From CBDCGS01 sp965216915 (lineage in GTDB: Bacteria > Pseudomonadota > Alphaproteobacteria > UBA828): a stretch of DNA of 64,000 nt. Of the stretch, positions 34,392-41,703 are shown one piece after another (position 1 is the first letter of the stretch; the number at the start of each line of letters is the position of its first letter). The stretch covers positions 248,001 through 312,000 of the forward strand of contig CBDCGS010000009.1 of the NCBI GenBank assembly GCA_965216915.1, read 5' to 3'. Below the pieces are notes generated by a model. The model was given only the letters and a program-made list of their open reading frames with translations. It was not told where the DNA came from and searched no databases. Position numbers and translations under genes: made by a program.

Positions 34392-34797
34392 CCGTCGGAC
34401 CATTCAAACTCAAAACGACACCGACAATCTGCCCGACGGAGAAAAACCACGCTGTCTGGCCAGAGAATGTAGGGGTCCGGCTCTCTCCAATGCGTTTGCG
34501 CAAAGGCCCCGCCGCAAGGCCCGCACACAGCGGGGGTTTGCGGCACACGGTGCATCGCCGCTCCGAAAATCGTGACGTGCCAGACTTGGTGGCGGGCAGT
34601 AGGAGATTCGAACGCCGGACACGTTTTGGGCTCGTAGCCTCCGGAAAACTCTAACTTATTTCCTCGCGATTTTTCGGAGAGACGCGAAGGCGTCGGAATC
34701 GACGAGTCCAGGGGCTAAACGTGACCGAGAGAGACCGCTGGTTCGAGCATAGACATCGTCGCTCTTGCTCGAAGAGGGCAATACTGGGTCCTCACTG
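34392..34797. other. spacer with tRNA-like fragment
   Basis: About 400 bases between recombinase 1 and IS256 copy 2. At 34611-34636 the sequence GATTCGAACGCCGGACACGT resembles the T-arm part of the tRNA-Ser gene at 38860-38885, with 22 of 26 positions equal. The T stem no longer pairs, so it is not a functional tRNA; it could be an old attachment-site remnant. No coding sequence is evident. Confidence 0.4.
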
Positions 34798-36177
34798 GAG
34801 CTATTGTCAAAAGTTGGTGACGAGGATTTCAGGCGGCGCGTTGATTTAGCATCTCCCCGTCCTTGAACTGGACGCCCTCGATGAGGGCGGCGATGTGGTT
34901 CGAGCCGTCGAGGCGACGCCATCTCTGGCTCGCCGACTGGCTCAGCTTGTAGACCATTGCAAGCGCGGTCTTGCGTGACAGGCAGCCCTTGGTCCTGGTG
35001 GTTCGCAATCGCACGGTCGCAAACGTGCTCTCGATCGGGTTGGCCGTGCGGATGTGCTTCCAGTGCTCGGCCGGGAAGTCGTAGAAGCGCAGCAACACGT
35101 CCCGATCCTTGCGCAAGCAAGCCGCGGCTCGGTCATACTTGGCGCCGTAGATCTCGAGGAAGCCGTCGAAGGCTTGCTCGGCGCCGGCCCTCGTCTCGGC
35201 CATCCAGATCTGCTGGAGATGCGCCTTGGCTTTGGCTTGCACGCTCTTGGGCATTTTGTTGAGCACGTTGGCGGTCTTGTGCACCCAGCAACGCTGCGCG
35301 CGCGTCGTGCCGTAGATCTTGCGCAGGGCCGCCCAGAAGCCGAGCGCGCCGTCGCCGATGGCGAGCTCGGGCGCGATCGCAAGGCCACGCTGCTTGAGAT
35401 CGATCAGGAGCTCCGCCCAGCTCTGTTCGCTCTCGCGGTAGCCATCCTGCAGGGCAACGAGGTCTTTGCGGCCGTGGTCATCGGCCCCGATGACCACCAG
35501 AACGCACTGTTTGTCGTGCTCCAGGCGGGGCCGGAAGTAGACCCCGTCGGCCCAGATGTAGACGTAACGCTTGGCCGAGAGATCACGCGCCTGCCAGCGC
35601 TCCAGCTCTCCTTGCCAGATCTCCTTGAGCCGCGCGATCGTCGACGCCGACAGCCCCGGTGCGTCTCGACCCAACAGCGCTGCCAGCGCCTCACCGAACT
35701 CGCCCGTCGAGATGCCTTTCAGATAGAGCCATGGCAACAGCTCCTCGATCGACTTCGTGCGACGCAGATAGGGTGGCAGAATCGATGACGTGAAGCGGAT
35801 CTTGCCGCCCGCCTCATCGTCTCCGCGATCGCGTACCCGAGGCTGGCGCACCGCGACGGGGCCGATGCCCGTCTGGATCTCGCGCGCTGGCAGATAGCCG
35901 TGGCGCACAACACGACGACGGCCCGCCTCGTCCACAAGATCCGCGTGCGCCTCGACAAACGCAGAGACCTCGGCCTCGACCGCATGCGCCAAAAGCCGAC
36001 GCGCGCCTGACTGCAGCACCGCCGTCAGCGGATCCTCCGAAGGCGATCCTGGTTGGCGCAGCGTGACGACTGTATCCTCTCCCATGGCGTATCCCTCCCT
36101 CGTGGAAATGGCGACCTCATCATCGCCAGGATACGCCGCCCTCAAATCACTCCATCACCAACTTTCAGCTATAGCTC
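34798..36177 (-). mobile_element. IS256-family element, copy 2
   Basis: 1380 bp with the same ends and sequence as copy 1, flanked by its own 9-bp duplication TCCTCACTG (34789-34797 and 36178-36186). Different target repeats show that the two copies inserted independently rather than moving as one composite transposon. Both have the same orientation, so recombination between them could delete about 14.15 kb. Confidence 0.93.
34829..36085 (-). CDS. IS256-family transposase, copy 2
   Basis: 418 residues, identical to the product of 20677-21933, with the same start preceded by GGAGGG and the same catalytic segments (WADGVYF, AIGDGALGFW, CWVHK, NPIESTF). Full length and apparently functional. 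Confidence 0.93.
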   Translation of the reverse strand: MGEDTVVTLRQPGSPSEDPLTAVLQSGARRLLAHAVEAEVSAFVEAHADLVDEAGRRRVVRHGYLPAREIQTGIGPVAVRQPRVRDRGDDEAGGKIRFTSSILPPYLRRTKSIEELLPWLYLKGISTGEFGEALAALLGRDAPGLSASTIARLKEIWQGELERWQARDLSAKRYVYIWADGVYFRPRLEHDKQCVLVVIGADDHGRKDLVALQDGYRESEQSWAELLIDLKQRGLAIAPELAIGDGALGFWAALRKIYGTTRAQRCWVHKTANVLNKMPKSVQAKAKAHLQQIWMAETRAGAEQAFDGFLEIYGAKYDRAAACLRKDRDVLLRFYDFPAEHWKHIRTANPIESTFATVRLRTTRTKGCLSRKTALAMVYKLSQSASQRWRRLDGSNHIAALIEGVQFKDGEMLNQRAA

Positions 36178-36379
36178 TCCTCACTGCCCGAGTGGGCCCA
36201 ATCGCGACCACCTGAAAATGCCGCGGGGAAGGCGTAGCGACACTGGACTTCCGTCTCCGAACGAGCGGTACTGTTAGCGAGCAAGAACGGTCCCTATGAC
36301 GCTCGGCCTGGCCGTAACCGGCCGGGCTTCCAGCGGTGGCGGCGCCTGCGCGGCGACGCACACCACGATGGGGACCGTC

Positions 36380-36874
36380 ATGACTGCATCAAGTAAGAGA
36401 ACCAGCGGCGACATCGAGAACGAGATCGCCCAGCTTGAGGCCCTGAATTCACGGGAACTTCGAAAGCAATGGCGACGTTTCTACCATTCCGATCCTCCGG
36501 CCGCATTCAGCCGGGACCTGCGGATCCGCGCGATCACATTCAAGATGCAGGAACGTGTTCACGGATCCTTGCCAAAGGCCGTCGAGCGCAGGTTGAGGAA
36601 CCTCGTCGACGACCTCGATGATATTGGAAACGAGACATTCCCAACCGACACCATTCTAAGACCGGGCACCAAGTTGCTTCGCGAGTGGCACGGGAAAACC
36701 CACACCGTTGTCGCTCTTGAAGACGGGTTTGAGTACGAAGGTCGTTGGTATCGCTCGCTCACTATGGTTGCGCGCGCGATTACAGGAGCGCATTGGTCCG
36801 GTCCGCGATTCTTTGGCACTCGCCGGGCGAGTACGCGGTTCTCCGCGAAACACGTCGAGGATCCCGATGCGTAA
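36380..36874 (+). CDS. DUF2924 protein, copy 2
   Basis: 164 residues from ATG 36380 (ATG 36368 is also possible). It matches copy 1 in the conserved segments EIAQLEALNSRELRKQWRRF, TILRPGTKLLREWHGKTHTV and the C-terminal MVARAITGAHWSGPRFFGTR but is clearly diverged elsewhere and longer at the N terminus. It overlaps the following recombinase gene by 8 bases, keeping the same two-gene arrangement. Confidence 0.88.
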   Translation: MTASSKRTSGDIENEIAQLEALNSRELRKQWRRFYHSDPPAAFSRDLRIRAITFKMQERVHGSLPKAVERRLRNLVDDLDDIGNETFPTDTILRPGTKLLREWHGKTHTVVALEDGFEYEGRWYRSLTMVARAITGAHWSGPRFFGTRRASTRFSAKHVEDPDA

Positions 36875-38606
36875 TCGAGCGTCTGATGTCGGGCGGCCGC
36901 GCGGCAGGAAGACGCGCTGTGCCGTCTATACGCGCAAATCCTCCGACGAGGGATTGGAGCAAGACTTCAATTCGCTGGATGCCCAGCGGGAGGCCTGCGA
37001 GGCGTTCATTGCAAGCCACAAACACGAGGGATGGACGCTCATTGCGACGCCTTATGACGACGGGGGCGTGTCCGGAGCGACCATGCAACGCCCTGCCTTT
37101 TTGCGCCTCCTGGATGATGTCCGCGCCTCAAGGGTGGATGTCGTGGTCGTGTACAAGGTGGACCGCTTGACCCGCTCACTGGGCGATTTCGCGAAAATCG
37201 TCGATACCTTCGATGCTCACGGCGTTTCATTCGTCTCGGTCACACAGCAGTTCAACACGACGAACTCGATGGGCCGGCTCACACTCAATGTGTTGCTGTC
37301 TTTCGCACAGTTCGAACGCGAGGTTACCGGTGAACGTATCCGCGACAAGATCGCTGCGTCTAAGCAGAAGGGAATGTGGATGGGCGGCGTGGTTCCTCTC
37401 GGTTACGACACGGACAAAGGCAAACTGATGGTCAACGCGAAAGAAGCGGAGACCGTGCGCCACATCTTCCGTCGATACGCCGCAATCGGGTCCGTGCGGG
37501 ATCTCAAGTCGGAGTTGGATGCCGACGGGATCGTCAGCAAGGTCCGTCGCGATCGGACGGGTCGAACGGTTGGCGGAGTGCCTCTGGCCCGTGGCGTTCT
37601 CTACACGATCTTGCGCAACTGCATTTATGTGGGCGAGATCTCTCACGGGGACAGACGCTATCCCGGTCAGCATGAGCCCATTGTCGACCGCCCTCTATGG
37701 GACCGAGTTCAGGCAAGGCTTTCGATCAGCCACATCGCCCAAGTAACCGGCCGCACCGCAAGAGAACCAAGCCTTCTAGCCGGCCTTCTCTTCGATGGGT
37801 CCCATCATCGCATGGTCGCGCAACACACGAGCAAGAAGGGGAAGCGGTATCGGTATTACGTGTCCCGCTCACCGGAAGGCCAGAACACCAACCCGGCGTT
37901 CCGGATTGCAGCCACAGGAATCGAGCGCCTCATCACTCGTCGTATCCAAGAGTTTCTCGCCGACGATCGCCAACTGCTCGAAGCGGTCTCGCCACACATC
38001 GCGACCGACGGGGAGCTTTGTCGGTATGGGGACCGCGCCGCCGCACTTGCCGATCAATGGGATGACCTGGAGCGGGCGCAGGTTCGTACCATCCTCTTTG
38101 TTCTAATTGTCCGCATCGACGTGCACGAGGAGTGTGTCGACATCACGCTCGACACAGTCGGTCTCGTCGACGTCCTGACCGGTGATCCGGCGGAACGAGT
38201 CACCCCAAAGCGGGCCGTTCGGCGGGAGAATCAGTTGACCCTTTCTGTGCCGGCTAGAATTCGAGGCGCAGGTTTCGGAACCAAGCTCATCATCGATGTG
38301 CCGCCAGGGCCCGGCAGCAAAGGTGGAGCCGATCCCGCCCTCCTGAGGCTCATCGCCAAGGGTCACGCGTTCCGCGACGCGATGATCGAAAACGGTGGTG
38401 CGAACCTTGGCGAGGTCGCAGGCAATCTTGGGGTCAGCCGATCCTACGTCACGCGTCTGGTTAGATTGACCTACCTTGCCCCGGATATCACCCGAGCCAT
38501 CCTCGAGGGCCGCCATCCGCCAAGTCTGACCGCAGCGAAGCTCAAGCAAGCCTCCAGGTTGCCGTTGATTTGGTCGGAGCAGCGGGCCTTGCTCGGCTTC
38601 GATTGA
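36867..38606 (+). CDS. large serine recombinase, copy 2
   Basis: 579 residues from ATG 36867. The catalytic Ser lies in AVYTRKSSDEGLEQ, with YKVDRLTRSLGDF and FEREVTGERIRDKI. The recombinase domain (GGVPLARGVLYTILRNCIYV) and C-terminal helix-turn-helix (GEVAGNLGVSRSYVTRLVRL) match copy 1, and the zinc-ribbon cysteines are missing here too (SLLAGLLFDGSHHRMVAQHT). It is the last gene before tRNA-Ser and so the best candidate for the enzyme that used that site. The two recombinases are diverged, so they come from different elements rather than a recent duplication. Confidence 0.92.
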   Translation: MRNRASDVGRPRGRKTRCAVYTRKSSDEGLEQDFNSLDAQREACEAFIASHKHEGWTLIATPYDDGGVSGATMQRPAFLRLLDDVRASRVDVVVVYKVDRLTRSLGDFAKIVDTFDAHGVSFVSVTQQFNTTNSMGRLTLNVLLSFAQFEREVTGERIRDKIAASKQKGMWMGGVVPLGYDTDKGKLMVNAKEAETVRHIFRRYAAIGSVRDLKSELDADGIVSKVRRDRTGRTVGGVPLARGVLYTILRNCIYVGEISHGDRRYPGQHEPIVDRPLWDRVQARLSISHIAQVTGRTAREPSLLAGLLFDGSHHRMVAQHTSKKGKRYRYYVSRSPEGQNTNPAFRIAATGIERLITRRIQEFLADDRQLLEAVSPHIATDGELCRYGDRAAALADQWDDLERAQVRTILFVLIVRIDVHEECVDITLDTVGLVDVLTGDPAERVTPKRAVRRENQLTLSVPARIRGAGFGTKLIIDVPPGPGSKGGADPALLRLIAKGHAFRDAMIENGGANLGEVAGNLGVSRSYVTRLVRLTYLAPDITRAILEGRHPPSLTAAKLKQASRLPLIWSEQRALLGFD

Positions 38607-38842
38607 GCAAGCGGAAACTCAGAACTGGCTCCACGCCACTCGCGCAAGCGCCCATCGACACACTGAGTGGTACTCACGTATTGGCCCGGAGAGAATTCGT
38701 CGCATTGGTCGCGGCGATCGGGGACCGCGCGGTCTCCGCGAATCGGCGGTCAATATCAAATCGCCGCTAAACCCCCGAAACGCCGGCACGAAATTGGTGG
38801 CGGTGATTGGATATTTTACTTTTATATCAATAGTTTAGAAGT

Positions 38843-38930
38843 TGGCGGAGGGACGGGGATTCGAACCCCGGACACCTTTCGGTGAACACGCTTTCCAGGC
38901 GTGCGCCTTAAACCACTCGGCCATCCCTCC
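38843..38930 (-). tRNA. tRNA-Ser (anticodon GGA)
   Basis: An 88-nt gene including an encoded CCA. The acceptor GGAGGGA pairs with TCCCTCC; the anticodon stem CACGC/GCGTG encloses the loop CTGGAAA with anticodon GGA (38894-38896); a long variable arm (TTCACCGAAAGGTG) and the T arm GGGGTTCGAATCCCC are intact. Its 3' end faces the mobile region, the orientation typical of a tRNA used for integration. Confidence 0.97.
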
Positions 38931-39027
38931 TTTTGTGCGCGAACAATAGCAAGAACCTCTCGCGCTGCAATATCGCGGCGCGCGGGGTAGACTCGGGCGA
39001 GTCGGCGTCGTCGGGGGACAGAGGCTG

Positions 39028-39342
39028 ATCGTCGTTCGCATCATCGCGCTCGCGTTTCTGCTGGGCGCGCTCGCGCTCTTCGGGCACGAGATCTACGCGG
39101 CCATCGAGGGCTGCGGCTACCGCCTCGTCGCGGCCGGCGAGCTTTGGGCGCGCTACCACGCCAACAGCCTCGTCGGCTTCCAGGCGTTCATTGAAAAGAA
39201 GGTGGCGGCCTGGCTCTGGAGCGGCATCCTGCTGCCGATCCTCACGGCCCCGGCCTGGGCGCTGCCGCTCGTGCCGGGCGGGCTTCTGGTCCTGATCCTC
39301 TACTGGCCGTGGCGGCGCGGCGGGCTCTTTCGGCGCTATTAG
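39028..39342 (+). CDS. small two-helix membrane protein with possible CTG start
   Basis: The frame reads LIVVRIIALAFLLGALALFG, then HEIYAAIEGCGYRLVAAGEL, WARYHANSLVGFQAFIEKKV and a second hydrophobic part (WSGILLPILTAPAWALPLVP, GGLLVLILYWPW), ending RRGGLFRRY. It is open back to TAG 38947 but contains no ATG, GTG or TTG before the first helix; CTG 39028 follows GGGGACAGAGG, a plausible ribosome binding site. The product would be about 104 residues in the inner membrane. The function is unknown. Confidence 0.5.
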   Translation: MVVRIIALAFLLGALALFGHEIYAAIEGCGYRLVAAGELWARYHANSLVGFQAFIEKKVAAWLWSGILLPILTAPAWALPLVPGGLLVLILYWPWRRGGLFRRY

Positions 39343-39725
39343 AGCAAATCCCGAGCAGGTGGCATCACCTGCGACGACGCATTTGCGTCAATGCTAGAGC
39401 AAATCCCGAGCAGGTGGCATCACCTGCGACGACGCATTTGCGTCAATGCCAGAGCAAATCCCGAGCAGGTGGCATCACCTGCGACGACGCATGTGCGTCA
39501 ATGCCAGAGCAAATCCCGAGCAGGTGGCATCACCTGCGACGACGCATTTGCGTCAATGCCAGAGCAAATCCCGAGCAGGTGGCATCACCTGCGACGACGC
39601 ATTTGCGTCAATGCCAGAGCAAATCCCGAGCAGGTGGCATCACCTGCGACGACGCATTTGCGTCAATGCCAATGAGAGAGAGCAAATCCCGAGCAGGTGG
39701 CATCACCTGCGACGACGCATGTGCG
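39341..39725. repeat. seven-copy 55-bp tandem palindromic repeat
   Basis: Units begin AGAGCAAATCCCGAG at 39341, 39396, 39451, 39506, 39561, 39616 and 39679; the last is offset by 8 extra bases. Each contains two perfect hairpins, GCAGGTG-GCAT-CACCTGC and GACGCA-TT-TGCGTC. Copies differ at only a few positions (TTT or TGT in the second loop, T or C at the junction). It lies between two converging genes, the small membrane protein and lepA, and overlaps the stop of the former. The unit resembles the REP-like interspersed repeats of rhizobia in length and layout. Confidence 0.93.
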
Positions 39726-39870
39726 CGAATTTCAACCAGATAGAGCTTTCGCGCGAGCACAGGCGAGCGTGACATGCTCCGGATAGGCCAGATTGGGCGA
39801 GAAGGGGATCGATCCCGGCCGCGCCCGCAATTCCAGCGCTTTCGGCGTCGACGGGCGGGGCAGCGCGCGC

Positions 39871-41673
39871 CTATTCCTCGCCCATCTTGAGCGCGGCGAG
39901 AAAGGCCTCCTGCGGGATCTCCACGTTGCCGATCTGGCGCATGCGCTTCTTGCCGCGCTTCTGACGGTCGAGCAGCTTGCGCTTGCGGCTCACGTCGCCG
40001 CCATAGCATTTGGCGAGCACGTCCTTGCGCAGGGGGCTCACGGTCTCGCGGGCGATGACCTTGCCGCCGATCGCGGCCTGGATCGCGATCTTGAAGAGCT
40101 GGCGCGGGATCAGCTCCTTCAGCCGCTCGCAGAGCGCGCGGCCGCGCTTCTCGGCCTGCGCCCGGTGCACGATGATCGAAAGCGCGTCGACCGGCTCGCC
40201 GTTGATCAGGATGGTGAGCTTGACGAGGTCGCTCTCGCGGTAGCCGTCAAGCTGATAGTCGAAGCTCGCATAGCCGCGCGAAATCGATTTCAGCCGGTCG
40301 TAGAAATCGAACACTACCTCGTTGAGCGGCAGGCGGTAGACCAGCATGGCGCGCGTGCCGGCGTAGGTGAGGTCGTGCTGCTCGCCGCGCTTCTCCTCGC
40401 AGAGCGCGAGCACGCCGCCGAGATACTCGTCGGGCACCAGGATGGTCGCGCGAATCCAGGGCTCCTCGATCGCCTTGATGCGCGTCGGGTCGGGCATGTC
40501 GGCGGGGTTGTGCAGCTCGAGCGGCGCGTCGTCGGTGAGCGTCATGTGATAGACGACGCTCGGCGCGGTTGCCACAAGGTCGAGGTCGAACTCGCGGGCG
40601 AGCCGCTCCTGCACGATTTCGAGGTGCAGGAGGCCGAGGAAGCCGCAACGAAAGCCGAAGCCGAGGGCAGGGGAGGTCTCGGCCTCGTGATGGAAGCTCG
40701 CATCGTTGAGGCGGAGCCTTGCGAGGCTCTCGCGCAGCCGCTCGAAGTCGTTGGTATCGACCGGGAAGAGGCCGCAGAACACCACCGGCACACTCGGCTG
40801 GAAGCCCGGCAGCGCCACCGCCGTTGGCTCGCGCACGGTCGTGAGGGTGTCGCCCACCTGGCACTCCGCGACATCCTTGATCGCGGCCGTGATGAAGCCG
40901 ATCTCGCCGGGGCCGAGGGCCTTCACCTGCTCGGTTTTCGGCGTGAACACGCCGACGCGCTCGACCTCGCGCTCGGCGCCGGTCGCCATCATGCGGATGC
41001 GCTGGCGCGGCGCGAGGCTGCCATCGAGCACGCGCACCAGGATGATCACGCCGAGATAGGCGTCGTACCAGCTGTCGACGAGCAGCGCCTTGAGCGGCGC
41101 ATCGGGATCACCGACCGGCGCCGGCAGCCGCGCGACGAGCGCCTCCAGCACATCCTCGACGCCGTTTCCGGTTTTTGCGGAGATCTTGACGGCGTCGCTC
41201 GCGTCGATGCCGATCACGTCTTCGATCTGCTCGATCACGCGCTCGGGCTCCGCGGAGGCGAGGTCCATCTTGTTGAGCACGACGATCATTTCGTGATCGT
41301 GCTCAACCGCCTGGTAGGCATTGGCGAGGGTTTGCGCCTCCACGCCCTGGGTCGCATCCACCACGAGGAGCGAGCCTTCGCAGGCCGAGAGCGAGCGGCT
41401 GACCTCGTAGGAAAAATCGACATGACCGGGCGTGTCGACCAGGTTCAGCACATAGTCGCGGCCGTCCTTGGCGCGGTAGTCAAGGCGCACGGTCTGCGCC
41501 TTGATGGTGATGCCGCGTTCGCGCTCGAGCTCCATCGAGTCGAGCACTTGGCTCGTCATCTCGCGCTTCGCAAGTCCGCCGCAGAGCTCGATCATGCGGT
41601 CGGCGAGCGTCGACTTGCCGTGGTCGATGTGCGCGACGATGGCGAAGTTGCGGATCTGCGCGAGCTCGGTCAT
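39871..41673 (-). CDS. lepA: elongation factor 4 (LepA)
   Basis: 600 residues. This ribosomal GTPase back-translocates stalled ribosomes. The GTP-binding motifs are IVAHIDHGKST (G1), DTPGHVDF (G3) and NKMD (G4); the family-specific C terminus ends with ISRKRKLLDRQKRGKKRMRQ. The length is normal for LepA. It follows pheT by 30 bases on the same strand and may be read from the thrS-pheT operon. Its 3' end faces the palindromic repeat array. Confidence 0.97.
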   Translation of the reverse strand: MTELAQIRNFAIVAHIDHGKSTLADRMIELCGGLAKREMTSQVLDSMELERERGITIKAQTVRLDYRAKDGRDYVLNLVDTPGHVDFSYEVSRSLSACEGSLLVVDATQGVEAQTLANAYQAVEHDHEMIVVLNKMDLASAEPERVIEQIEDVIGIDASDAVKISAKTGNGVEDVLEALVARLPAPVGDPDAPLKALLVDSWYDAYLGVIILVRVLDGSLAPRQRIRMMATGAEREVERVGVFTPKTEQVKALGPGEIGFITAAIKDVAECQVGDTLTTVREPTAVALPGFQPSVPVVFCGLFPVDTNDFERLRESLARLRLNDASFHHEAETSPALGFGFRCGFLGLLHLEIVQERLAREFDLDLVATAPSVVYHMTLTDDAPLELHNPADMPDPTRIKAIEEPWIRATILVPDEYLGGVLALCEEKRGEQHDLTYAGTRAMLVYRLPLNEVVFDFYDRLKSISRGYASFDYQLDGYRESDLVKLTILINGEPVDALSIIVHRAQAEKRGRALCERLKELIPRQLFKIAIQAAIGGKVIARETVSPLRKDVLAKCYGGDVSRKRKLLDRQKRGKKRMRQIGNVEIPQEAFLAALKMGEE

Positions 41674-41703
41674 CCGGCCAATCTCTCGGCGCCGCGGCAG
41701 GCC

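Larger units (their letters stand above)
26052..38842. mobile_element. integrative element region ending at tRNA-Ser
   Basis: This stretch carries a decayed and an intact ParB-methylase gene, DUF5681 and large terminase genes, DUF3489, and two DUF2924-serine recombinase pairs, and it ends at the 3' side of tRNA-Ser(GGA), a common integration position. No capsid, portal or tail gene is present. The left boundary is not defined by sequence; the toxin-antitoxin locus may also belong. It is likely a mosaic of at least two elements, with IS256 copy 2 inserted between them. Confidence 0.5.

Noticed and set aside
34596..34640. A second tRNA gene
   Set aside because: Only a T-arm-like stretch is present; its stem does not pair, and no anticodon arm or matching acceptor stem is found.
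34656..35120. A coding sequence of 154 residues on the minus strand
   Set aside because: Most of it is the IS256 end in a non-coding frame, the same as is seen at copy 1, and the rest has no ribosome binding site or homologous look.
20646..36177. Composite transposon bounded by the two IS256 copies
   Set aside because: Each copy has its own perfect and different 9-bp target duplication, so they inserted separately.
39341..39725. CRISPR array
   Set aside because: The units are head-to-tail with no unique spacers and each unit contains two different hairpins; no cas gene is nearby.
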